The notes below the pieces were generated by a model. It was not told the DNA's origin, searched no databases, and worked only from the letters and a program-made list of their open reading frames with translations. This document shows positions 1 through 7,133 of a DNA stretch of 7,385 bases, piece after piece (the first letter of the stretch is position 1; every line of letters begins with the position of its first letter). A program made the translations under genes and the position numbers. The stretch is from CANRPC01 sp964456095 (lineage in GTDB: Bacteria; Bacillota_I; Bacilli_A; RFN20; CAG-449), in the NCBI GenBank assembly GCA_964456095.1, contig CAYVZF010000063.1, positions 1 through 7,385 of the forward strand, written 5' to 3'.

Positions 1-51
1 CTTTTTTAACCATTTCTAATAATTATTAAAATAATAAGTTCCTCTATTAAA

Positions 52-774
52 TTAATGTCGTTCATCACAATCAAATATTTCACAAAATCTACCATGAAAA
101 CTAGGCTCTTGATTATCTAAAACTAAATGTGTTAATTCTCCATATTGCAAGCATCTAAATTGTGCTACACCTTTTTCTCTTTCTTCTGTTACTAATGTTG
201 TAATTCCACTTGGTAAACACGCAAAAGATTGAGATAAAACTAAATATGGAATATTAATTAAATGTGACATTATAACACTCATCATTCCAAAATGGCAGAA
301 AATCAAAATTACATCACGATTAGATCTTTCAACTCTATAATATCTTTTTTCTCTAATATATCCATGTTTAGCAAGTATATCATCTAATCCATTAACAACT
401 TCTTTATAATGTTCTTTCATATTTGCATCTTTCATTATTTTGTGATCTAAGTATTTTTCATTGTTATAGAATTCATCTTGTTTTACAAAATAACTAGGCA
501 AAAAATCCCAATTAATAACAGGATTATTATCATATGGAACATTAACCAAATGAACAAATTCTTTTAACCATTCTTTTTCAATTGCTTTTTTCCCCATTGG
601 TTTTAAAACAGCTTCTGAAGTAAGTTTAGCTCTTGCTAATGGTGAAGAATAAGCTTCACTAAATTTAATATTTTTCAAATAATTAGATAATGCATTTACT
701 TCATCAAATCCTTTTTTTGTTAAAGTGTTGTTTGGATAATCCGGTTCTCCATGTCTAATAATAATGATTTTCAT
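52..774 (-). CDS. Histidine phosphatase (phosphoglycerate mutase-like) family protein
   Basis: This 240-aa protein belongs to the histidine phosphatase superfamily, whose members transfer phosphate to an active-site histidine before hydrolysis or mutase transfer. The N-terminus KIIIIRHGEP (2-11) holds the signature RHG with phospho-acceptor His8 and Arg7. Arg48 in SSPLARAKLTSEA is the second phosphate-pocket arginine, Glu72 in WLKEF is the likely proton donor, and His161 in IFCHFG is the second catalytic histidine. All core residues are present, so it should be active. About 88 residues separate Glu72 from His161, more than in minimal phosphatases, and the C-terminal tail (HGRFCEIFDCDERH) is Cys/acid-rich. 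These features do not match classical cofactor-dependent phosphoglycerate mutase, so the substrate is unknown; a sugar- or nucleotide-phosphate phosphatase is possible. No signal peptide or membrane segment is seen, so it should be cytoplasmic. A terminator and its own promoter candidate separate it from the operon upstream. Confidence 0.88.
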   Translation of the reverse strand: MKIIIIRHGEPDYPNNTLTKKGFDEVNALSNYLKNIKFSEAYSSPLARAKLTSEAVLKPMGKKAIEKEWLKEFVHLVNVPYDNNPVINWDFLPSYFVKQDEFYNNEKYLDHKIMKDANMKEHYKEVVNGLDDILAKHGYIREKRYYRVERSNRDVILIFCHFGMMSVIMSHLINIPYLVLSQSFACLPSGITTLVTEEREKGVAQFRCLQYGELTHLVLDNQEPSFHGRFCEIFDCDERH

Positions 775-782
775 ATATCTTA

Positions 783-787
783 CTCCT
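783..787 (-). promoter_or_regulatory. Ribosome binding site of the histidine phosphatase gene
   Basis: AGGAG on the minus strand, 8 nt before the ATG at 774-772, fixes the start of the phosphatase gene. There is no other plausible start upstream. Confidence 0.8.
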
Positions 788-803
788 AGTAATTATAGTA
801 TTA

Positions 804-833
804 ATTATACAAAAAAGAATTACTATATGTTAG
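804..833 (-). promoter_or_regulatory. Putative promoter of the histidine phosphatase gene
   Basis: On the minus strand a perfect -10 hexamer TATAAT occupies 809-804, just past the terminator T-tract. A CTAACA hexamer at 833-828 lies 18 bp upstream and matches the TTGACA consensus at 4 of 6 positions. Transcription would start near 797, leaving the AGGAG ribosome site at 787-783 intact. A second TATAAT at 797-792 has no better -35 and would start transcription inside the ribosome site. AT-rich DNA produces such hexamers by chance, so this is tentative. Confidence 0.4.
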
Positions 834-863
834 GCAATAATAGCTTACAGTAATTCTTTTTTT
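811..863 (-). terminator. Rho-independent terminator after the yfhO gene
   Basis: Perfect 14-base arms AAAAAAGAATTACT (811-824) and AGTAATTCTTTTTT (849-862) enclose a 24-base loop. On the minus strand the stem GAATTACT/AGTAATTC is followed by six T, as expected for an intrinsic terminator 6 nt after the yfhO stop. The loop itself can fold into a small imperfect hairpin (TAAGC at 847-843 with GCCTA at 835-831, one mismatch). The stem is AT-rich, so strength relies on its length. The symmetric A- and T-tracts would also allow termination on the plus strand, although no plus-strand gene reaches it. Confidence 0.85.
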
Positions 864-868
864 AATAT

Positions 869-3800
869 TTATCTTAATTCAAATAAACTTCTATATTTTT
901 TATTTTCATCTAAATAGTTCATAATAACATAACACATTGTAGTTATGACTATACCAACAAATGTTAATTTTAATCCAGATGATAAATATGGTGTTTCATA
1001 ATTTAAATAATAACTATATTCACCTTCTGTAGCAACAAAGCCAATAAATCCACCTTGAACTTTATATATTTTTGGAACATATCCATCGCTTCTAGTGATA
1101 CTCCATCCATTATCATATGGCATATTAAGAACTACCACTCTTTTTTCTTTATAATCTGTTTCAAATGTTACTTCGTCACTATTTATTACATTAACATTTT
1201 TAACTGCGTTTTCAGCATCGACCTTAACATAACTTAGGTAATCATTATAATATTGATATTGAACACTAGGATATTCTAAAGTTGCAGTATCATCAAAATT
1301 ATCATTAATATTAATTACTATTTTTGAAACAGGTGATTTAACATAAAAACCACGATTGTTCTTTGAATTGCTGCTTTTTCCAGAATATCCATGAACTAAA
1401 TGTGTATCGGAAACTAGTAATCTATCATTTTCATCATATAGTGAAATTTTTAAGTTTTCTCCCATTCTTGCTTTAATATCAATATAACATGGATTCTTAC
1501 TAGTTGCTTTATTACATACAGGTGAGGAAAAAACTTCTGTAACAATAGAACCATATTTTAATCCTTTAATATCAGATGAAGAAACATATTCTATTTCATT
1601 GTTTAATGTTCCATTTTCTTTTCTTTGAACATATAATTTACCTTTTGTTTCTCCATAATATGTAACACCAATATTACTCTTACTAGGTGTTCCTTTATTT
1701 ATAAATGAATCAGGATTTTCATTTATTATTTCATCAATATCTTCAGAAGATAATATTGCTCCATTTAAATAAGCAATTTCATTTAAAAATACATTAGCAT
1801 ATCTTGAAGAAGAATCTGTTGGATTAGAGAATAATGTAGTATAAGAAGTACCTAAATCAATAAAATTAGTATTAATATAAACAGAATGCGAATCCGTTGA
1901 GAAATATTCTTCATAACCAAATGGAACATTAGTATCACTATTTTTTACAATATAATATTTAGTACCTAAGAATTGATCTAAATTGACTCTTTTTTCATGA
2001 ATACCCATATTCCACGATTCATCAGAATATGTATACTTAACTTGAGACCATTTCATAAAGTCATTTAAATTATAATTGAATACAGAATGGAATGTTCCTA
2101 GACCTCTAGTACCAAGCATCATAGCAAAGTTAACACCTGTTCTATCCGCGGATGTAGAAAAAACTCGATAAAACGAATTATCATTTTCTTTAATTCTATT
2201 TGCAAGAGTTGTTTCATCGGATACGTTATCTTTACCACCATATAGTTTTGTTGCATAATTATTAGTTCCACACATTTGTAAATTAACATTACCTACAATA
2301 ACGATTTCAATTATTAATAAAAATTTCAAATTATCTGCAAAATTATTCTTTTTAAGTTGTGTTCTATAGAATAAATATAATACAACTGTCGCAGCCATAG
2401 ATAGATACGCGACTAATTTTCTTTCATCATTTAATACTTTTGTACTTGTTCCTTCTACTCCACCTAACGAATTTGCTTTATAGAAAATTATAATTTGTAA
2501 AGCTAAAATAACGACAAAAGAAATATCGAAAAACCATTTAGGCATCGTTTTTCTTTTATCTAATTGAATCGCGGCATAAATACAGAAAACCGCGACAACA
2601 AATAGTTGCCATCTACCATAGCCTTCATTTGTAAAGCCTGAGAAACAATAATAAACAAATGGAGTAAAAAGCATTAATAAAATACCAACAAATGCGATTA
2701 AATGAGAAAACTTCTTTTCTTTTATAGATTGAAGTAGACTTGGTATTAACATAAGAGTTAATGGAGTATATACATTAAGCGAAGATAAAACATCGCAATA
2801 ATAATTATTTAAAAATAATGTTGAATCATAATAACTTACATTTGGAAATAAAAATGTTACTAATGGATAAAGTCTAAATTTTTGAGCAACTATTTCTGAA
2901 GTATTATTAGACACTTCCCATTTAGTTAATAATTCAATAAAAGCAATGAATTCTTCTTTTAAATTACCACCATCATTAAAGTTTATTAATGCTTTTAATG
3001 CCTCTACTATACGAGGTAAATAAGTAGCATTTTCAACACGTGAATTACCTTTTGCAACCATAAAACATGGTAGCAAAATTACTCCAGTTAATAATAATCC
3101 AATAGCAAATGAAAATATACCTTTTAAAATAATTTCAAATGCAACATGTATTTTAATAGTTTTTCCTTTTCTAATTTCCTCTTGATTCATCAAATTCATT
3201 TCTTTAAATCTTTGGAAATATCTAAATACAGCATACATTACACCAGTAAAACACATTGCAATTAAATAATTATAATTAGTTATACCACATAAAAATACCA
3301 TAAATATAAGTGGTAACATTTTCTTTTCTCTTAAACATAACTCGATAGATAATAAGTAAAATGGCATCAAAACAGCCATTTCAAAGAAATGATTAAACCA
3401 TAAATAAAAGAAATTCCACCCACAAAAAGCATAAGCAGTCGAAACTATTAAACTAGTTGATAAAGAAACATTAAATTTTTGTAAAAGAAGTCTCATTCCA
3501 ACACCCGCTAAAACGATTTTAGTAATAATCATAAATGCTTGTGCTTGAGGAATTAAATTACGTGGAAAAAGTAGTACAGGATAAAAGAAAATATTAAATA
3601 AATAATAGAATGAATTAGCGCCAACATTACTAACTCCTAGCATTTGTTGTTCATCCCATAAAGGAAGTTTGCCTGTTTTTAATGCAGTCCAAATATCATC
3701 ATAACCATTATAATAAAATGGTATTTGTTGCATTACATAATCCCCAGACATTGGCATAACAAAATTATTGTTTATTAGAGCATATCCAAACACTAAAATC

Positions 3801-3943
3801 GCAATAACGTACAAGAAAATAACGTATGTAACCCAAGTATTAGAACTAATTTTTTTATATATATCAATTATTTTTCTAATAAACTTATATTCTAATAATT
3901 TTTCTTTTATACCATTAAATTTATTTTTAACATTGCTAATCAT
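869..3943 (-). CDS. yfhO: YfhO-family polytopic membrane protein (probable GT-C type glycosyltransferase)
   Basis: This 1024-aa membrane protein fits the YfhO family. In Bacillus subtilis, YfhO is implicated in adding GlcNAc to lipoteichoic acid from a lipid-linked sugar made by CsbB; that role here is inference. A basic cytoplasmic N-terminus (1-35) precedes about 14 hydrophobic segments up to residue 557, including 38-59, 112-126, 135-155, 163-183, 273-296, 389-405, 412-432, 470-488, 509-527 and 538-557. The first outer loop carries MSGDYVMQQIPFYYNGY (65-81), the family's acidic active-site-like motif, followed by LPLWDEQQMLG (93-103). Residues 560-985 form a large, Asn/Ser-rich domain likely outside the cell, with the family motif VVVLNMPYDNGWSI (936-949) and QGGFIGFVATEGEYSY (963-978). 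A last membrane helix (991-1010) and a short charged tail follow. No signal peptide is needed. It starts 15 nt after the rlmH stop; AAAGGA lies 11 nt before ATG, a longer spacing than its neighbours. No csbB- or gtcA-like gene is in view. Confidence 0.85.
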   Translation of the reverse strand: MISNVKNKFNGIKEKLLEYKFIRKIIDIYKKISSNTWVTYVIFLYVIAILVFGYALINNNFVMPMSGDYVMQQIPFYYNGYDDIWTALKTGKLPLWDEQQMLGVSNVGANSFYYLFNIFFYPVLLFPRNLIPQAQAFMIITKIVLAGVGMRLLLQKFNVSLSTSLIVSTAYAFCGWNFFYLWFNHFFEMAVLMPFYLLSIELCLREKKMLPLIFMVFLCGITNYNYLIAMCFTGVMYAVFRYFQRFKEMNLMNQEEIRKGKTIKIHVAFEIILKGIFSFAIGLLLTGVILLPCFMVAKGNSRVENATYLPRIVEALKALINFNDGGNLKEEFIAFIELLTKWEVSNNTSEIVAQKFRLYPLVTFLFPNVSYYDSTLFLNNYYCDVLSSLNVYTPLTLMLIPSLLQSIKEKKFSHLIAFVGILLMLFTPFVYYCFSGFTNEGYGRWQLFVVAVFCIYAAIQLDKRKTMPKWFFDISFVVILALQIIIFYKANSLGGVEGTSTKVLNDERKLVAYLSMAATVVLYLFYRTQLKKNNFADNLKFLLIIEIVIVGNVNLQMCGTNNYATKLYGGKDNVSDETTLANRIKENDNSFYRVFSTSADRTGVNFAMMLGTRGLGTFHSVFNYNLNDFMKWSQVKYTYSDESWNMGIHEKRVNLDQFLGTKYYIVKNSDTNVPFGYEEYFSTDSHSVYINTNFIDLGTSYTTLFSNPTDSSSRYANVFLNEIAYLNGAILSSEDIDEIINENPDSFINKGTPSKSNIGVTYYGETKGKLYVQRKENGTLNNEIEYVSSSDIKGLKYGSIVTEVFSSPVCNKATSKNPCYIDIKARMGENLKISLYDENDRLLVSDTHLVHGYSGKSSNSKNNRGFYVKSPVSKIVININDNFDDTATLEYPSVQYQYYNDYLSYVKVDAENAVKNVNVINSDEVTFETDYKEKRVVVLNMPYDNGWSITRSDGYVPKIYKVQGGFIGFVATEGEYSYYLNYETPYLSSGLKLTFVGIVITTMCYVIMNYLDENKKYRSLFELR

Positions 3944-3958
3944 GATACTCTAGTTCCT

Positions 3959-4441
3959 TTATTTATGATACTTCTCTTTATTATTAATTTTACATGCTCT
4001 ATATATTTGTTCTAAAATTATTTCTCTTGTCATTAAATGTGTGAATGTCATTTTAGATAAGCTAATTTTTTCATTAGCTCTATTTAAAACATCATTTGAT
4101 ATACCAAGTGATCCTCCAATTACAAAGCAAATATGATTATAACCTTTTGTAAAAATATCATTTATTTTTGTTGCAAAACTAATCGAATCAAATTGTTTAC
4201 CATGTAAATCTAGTGCAAAAACATAACTATCTTCTGGAATCTTTTTTAATAATAATTCTCCTTCCTTTATTATTATGTTTTCTTCTTCTTTTAAAGATGC
4301 TCCATCTTTTATTTTAATATCTGGAACTTCTTCAATAACACAAGTAAAATATTTTGAAAGTCTTTTTAAATATTCATTAATCGCTTCTTTTTGATAAGTC
4401 TCTTTCATTTTACCTGCACAAACAATAGTTAGTTTAGGCAT
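3959..4441 (-). CDS. rlmH: 23S rRNA (pseudouridine1915-N3)-methyltransferase RlmH
   Basis: RlmH is a small SPOUT-class methyltransferase that uses S-adenosylmethionine to methylate N3 of pseudouridine 1915 (E. coli numbering) in helix 69 of 23S rRNA, acting as a homodimer on the assembled 70S ribosome. The length of 160 aa matches the family (about 155-160). The knot and cofactor region are seen in ALDLHGKQFDS (residues 76-86) and FVIGGSLGIS (106-115). The C-terminal block MTFTHLMTREIILEQIYRAC (131-150) leads into the near-invariant KINNKEKYHK ending. Its ATG overlaps the end of walJ by 8 nt (TTATGCCTAA holds both the start and the walJ stop), and GAGG lies 9 nt upstream inside walJ, so translation is probably coupled. 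In staphylococci this gene is the SCCmec integration site (orfX); no cassette is present here. Confidence 0.97.
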   Translation of the reverse strand: MPKLTIVCAGKMKETYQKEAINEYLKRLSKYFTCVIEEVPDIKIKDGASLKEEENIIIKEGELLLKKIPEDSYVFALDLHGKQFDSISFATKINDIFTKGYNHICFVIGGSLGISNDVLNRANEKISLSKMTFTHLMTREIILEQIYRACKINNKEKYHK

Positions 4442-5240
4442 AAATTTGTTCCTCTATTAAAATACCACCTGAAATAGTTTCTTTTTGTGAAGCACATTTA
4501 AATATAATATTTTCTAATGAAATAGATCTTTTTTCCATTATCTTTAATAATGCATCGCATGCTTTTTCTGGTGTATTTGCTTCTTCGGATAAATGAGCAA
4601 GAATTATTTCTTTTGTAGAATCACCTATTATTTCAGATAAATACATTGCAGAATCTTCGTTAGACAAATGTCCTTTATCGCCTAAAATTCTATCTTTTAA
4701 AGCTTGAGGTCTTGATGTTTCAAGCAACATTTTTATATCATGGTTACTTTCCATTATATAATAATTAGCATTATTTATTTTCTTTAATACTTTCTCATAA
4801 ATAAAACCTGTATCAGTTATATATACCAACTTCTCATTATTATTTTTTATAATAAATCCAATAGATCCTTTAGCATCATGAGATGTTGGTAAAACCTCAA
4901 TTTCAAAATCTAATAATTCAATTTTATCGTAAGCGGATAAAATATGATTAATCGGAAGAGATATACTATCATCTAATTCTTGCTTTTTCTTTATAGAGGA
5001 AAATGTTTCTTTAGTACAATAATATTTAATATACGGTATCGCTTTTAGACCTTTAATATGATCATCATGACTATGCGTTATTAATACATATGATATATCA
5101 TCTAAAGTCAATCCAACTTCCGCCAATTTCGAAACTAAACATTTTTTAGAAAGACCATCATCTATTAAAATGTGCCCTTTTTTTGAAGTAATTAAAGTAC
5201 AATTACCTTTTGATCCCGATTCAAAAACATGAAAACGCAT
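4434..5240 (-). CDS. walJ: WalJ/YycJ-family metallo-beta-lactamase-fold hydrolase
   Basis: This is a 268-aa cytoplasmic MBL-fold protein of the WalJ/YycJ group. Members are metal-dependent hydrolases, with nuclease activity reported for the group and phenotypes in DNA repair and cell-wall/division control; the exact substrate here cannot be read from sequence. The start MRFHVFESGSKGN matches the family opening MRFxxLxSGSxGN. Metal ligands are visible in HSHDDH (residues 56-61), His121 in TSHDA, Asp143 in ITDTG and His216 in LAHLS. Further family motifs are ESNHD (164-168) and GHLSN (190-194). It begins 1 nt after the dnaB stop and overlaps rlmH by 8 nt. In Bacillus and Staphylococcus it sits with walRKHI; no Wal two-component genes occur in this window, so here it travels with the replication/ribosome genes. 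It lacks the beta-CASP and C-terminal domains of RNase J. Confidence 0.9.
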   Translation of the reverse strand: MRFHVFESGSKGNCTLITSKKGHILIDDGLSKKCLVSKLAEVGLTLDDISYVLITHSHDDHIKGLKAIPYIKYYCTKETFSSIKKKQELDDSISLPINHILSAYDKIELLDFEIEVLPTSHDAKGSIGFIIKNNNEKLVYITDTGFIYEKVLKKINNANYYIMESNHDIKMLLETSRPQALKDRILGDKGHLSNEDSAMYLSEIIGDSTKEIILAHLSEEANTPEKACDALLKIMEKRSISLENIIFKCASQKETISGGILIEEQIYA

Positions 5241-5241
5241 A

Positions 5242-6666
5242 TTAATTTTCCTCATTCTTTCTATTTAAAATAGATGCCGCATCAAGTTCAACAAATTTAC
5301 CTATATTCATAAAGAAATTTAGATAAACAATACCTGTTTCACCATTACGGTTTTTAGATACAACAACATGTGTTTCTTCACACTTTGAAAGTGGATTATC
5401 TTCTTCTTCGCTGTTTGCTTGTTTTAAAGCTTCTTTACGCATTTCTTCTGGTCTTTGATAATTAGGCCTATAAATAAACATAACTTGGTCTGCATCTTGT
5501 TCAATAGACCCTGAGTCTCTTAAGTCTGATAAAAGAGGTGTTCTATCAGTTCTTTTTTCTGACGCTCTTGAAAGCTGACATAAGCATAAAATCGGTACTT
5601 CTAATTCCCTTGCAAGTGCCTTTAAGGAACGAGAAATCTCAGCAACTTCATTTTGATGTGAATCAAATTTTTCTGTTGTTGTAATTAATCCTAAATAGTC
5701 GATAACAATCAAGCCTAAATTAGGATCTTGTGCTTTCAATTTTTGTGCTTTAGTTCTTATATCATTTAATCTAGCAGCAGAGGTATCATCAATTAGTATT
5801 CTAGTTTGTTTAATTGATTCAACTGCTTCAGATAATGCTAACCAATCATCTTCATTTAAATTACCAGTATTTAAATTCCTAGAATTAATTTGAGCTCTAG
5901 AAGCTAAAAGCCTTGTAACAATATCTTCCGCAGACATTTCAAGCGAGAAGAACGCTACAGTCTTATTTGAACATGTCGCAGCATTATATGCTAAATTAAT
6001 AGCTAAAGCTGTTTTACCAACAGAAGGACGCGCTGCTAAAATAATAAGAGCACCTGGGTGAAATCCTTGAGTAAACTTGTTAAGTTGCGTAAATCCTGTA
6101 TCAACACCTGTAACATAAGATTTATTTTTTAATCTCGTTCCTCTATTTTCCTTTAATTTTGCTGATATTTTTTCTACGACGTCAGCAGAATTTTGGAAAC
6201 TACCTACTCTTCTAGTTTTTGTAATTTCTAATATTCTTTTTTCAACATTACCGATAAAATCAGGAACAGATTTAATTGCTTTTTTAGGGTTATTAAAATC
6301 GTCAATAGTACTTTTAAGTTCATTCAACAACCTACGCAAAAGAGATAAATCTCTTACAATATTTAAATGATACATAGCATTTGTGTCACCAATATATGAT
6401 TGACTTAATTCATATAAATAATTAACACCACCATCATTATCTAATGATTTCATATGATTTAATAATTCATCAGTTAATGTTGTAATATCAACTATTTTAG
6501 ATGCATTTACTAAATTTGAAATTGCTTGGAAAATATCCGCATGAGCATCTTTATAAAAATCTTCTTTTCTTAATGCTCCTAATGCCTCAGAACGAAAATT
6601 ACTACTTTCAATCATTGCTCCAAGTACACTTTGTTCTGCAGATAAATTAATTGCTTTTTCCGCCAT
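5242..6666 (-). CDS. dnaB: Replicative DNA helicase DnaB
   Basis: This is the hexameric 5'-3' helicase that unwinds the replication fork and recruits primase (called DnaC in Bacillus nomenclature). At 474 aa it has full family length. The N-terminal primase-interacting helical domain begins with AEQSVLGAMI (residues 10-19) and runs to about residue 150. A linker leads to the RecA-like ATPase domain, with GVDTGFTQLNKFTQGF (187-202), Walker A ARPSVGKT (212-219, Lys218/Thr219), the catalytic-glutamate segment SLEMS (241-245, Glu243), Walker B LIVIDYLGL (319-327, Asp323), the QLSR motif (364-367), DLRDSGSIEQDAD (381-393) and the arginine-finger segment KNRNGETG (438-445, Lys438/Arg440). Glu443 replaces the proline usual in RNGPTG. 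No intein or insertion interrupts the ATPase domain. The ribosome site AGGTGA lies 6 nt before ATG and shares bases with the rplI TAG stop. Confidence 0.98.
   Translation of the reverse strand: MAEKAINLSAEQSVLGAMIESSNFRSEALGALRKEDFYKDAHADIFQAISNLVNASKIVDITTLTDELLNHMKSLDNDGGVNYLYELSQSYIGDTNAMYHLNIVRDLSLLRRLLNELKSTIDDFNNPKKAIKSVPDFIGNVEKRILEITKTRRVGSFQNSADVVEKISAKLKENRGTRLKNKSYVTGVDTGFTQLNKFTQGFHPGALIILAARPSVGKTALAINLAYNAATCSNKTVAFFSLEMSAEDIVTRLLASRAQINSRNLNTGNLNEDDWLALSEAVESIKQTRILIDDTSAARLNDIRTKAQKLKAQDPNLGLIVIDYLGLITTTEKFDSHQNEVAEISRSLKALARELEVPILCLCQLSRASEKRTDRTPLLSDLRDSGSIEQDADQVMFIYRPNYQRPEEMRKEALKQANSEEEDNPLSKCEETHVVVSKNRNGETGIVYLNFFMNIGKFVELDAASILNRKNEEN
5249..5253 (-). promoter_or_regulatory. 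Ribosome binding site of walJ
   Basis: GAGGA on the minus strand lies 8 nt before the ATG at 5240-5238 and is part of the last dnaB codons. It supports the inner start at 5240 over an in-frame ATG at 5255, which lies inside dnaB, has only a weak AGAAAGA sequence before it and whose own codons would contain this Shine-Dalgarno. Confidence 0.75.
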
Positions 6667-6676
6667 AATACTTCAC

Positions 6677-7132
6677 CTATTTTGCATTCTTATCTGAAAC
6701 ATGTATTCTACAAGATGCAATTACTCCTTTATACAATTCTACTTTTAATGTTGTAAAGCCAAATGCATTTACTGGATATTTATCAACAAATTTACGTTTA
6801 TCGATTATAATACCATATTTATTTTTATATTCTTGTTCAATTTGTTTTGGTGAAATAGTTCCAAACATTCTACCATCTTTTGATGATGAAGCAACAAATT
6901 CTAAAACTACACTTTCAATTTTTTCTTTAACTTTTAAACTATCTAATCTATTTTGTTCATCTTCTTTTCTTCTTTGTTCTTGTTGGTTTCCCAAAACTTC
7001 CATACCCTTAGAAGTTTTTTTAACCGCTAAACCTCTTGGAAAAAGAAAGTTTGCAGCATATCCATCAGATACATTAACTATTTGATCTTTTTTTCCAACA
7101 TTTTTAACATCTTTTAATAATATAACTTCCAT
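6677..7132 (-). CDS. rplI: 50S ribosomal protein L9
   Basis: This encodes L9, a 23S rRNA-binding protein of the large ribosomal subunit that spans from the L1 region outward and helps maintain reading-frame fidelity. The start is placed at MEVILLKDVK (151 aa), which matches the family N-terminus and typical length of about 148-150 residues. The N-terminal rRNA-binding domain contains GKKDQIVNVSDGYAANFLFP (residues 13-32) followed by RGLA, close to the L9 signature; Asp16 stands where most members have Gly or Asn. A charged connecting helix follows (about residues 45-75, rich in E, Q, R and K). The C-terminal domain shows SSKDGRMFGTISPKQI (83-98) and a YPVNAFGFTTLKVELYKGV segment (119-137) where many homologues have a KxLGxH-type loop. 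The gene starts 1 nt after the gdpP stop and ends 10 nt before dnaB, a coupling common in Firmicutes. Confidence 0.97.
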   Translation of the reverse strand: MEVILLKDVKNVGKKDQIVNVSDGYAANFLFPRGLAVKKTSKGMEVLGNQQEQRRKEDEQNRLDSLKVKEKIESVVLEFVASSSKDGRMFGTISPKQIEQEYKNKYGIIIDKRKFVDKYPVNAFGFTTLKVELYKGVIASCRIHVSDKNAK

Positions 7133-7133
7133 T

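Noticed and set aside
792..797. Second TATAAT as the -10 of the phosphatase promoter
   Set aside because: A start about 7 nt downstream would remove most of the AGGAG ribosome site, and no better -35 lies 16-18 bp upstream.
1055..1237. Plus-strand open frame of 60 codons
   Set aside because: It lies entirely opposite the yfhO coding region, has a low-complexity Ile/Phe/Tyr-rich translation and no convincing ribosome site; it is an antisense shadow of AT-rich coding DNA.
3768..3953. Plus-strand open frame of 61 codons with a hydrophobic translation
   Set aside because: It is antisense to the first membrane segment of yfhO. Its hydrophobicity follows from the complementary codons, and no ribosome site or promoter supports it.
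3959..4441. Possible cassette attachment site at the 3' end of rlmH (as for SCC elements)
   Set aside because: The yfhO gene follows after 15 nt with operon-like spacing, and no recombinase, direct repeat or change of composition marks an integrated element.
5241..5255. Longer walJ start adding MRKIN
   Set aside because: The family begins at MRFxx, and GAGGA at 5253-5249 is correctly spaced for the ATG at 5240 but would lie inside the longer version.
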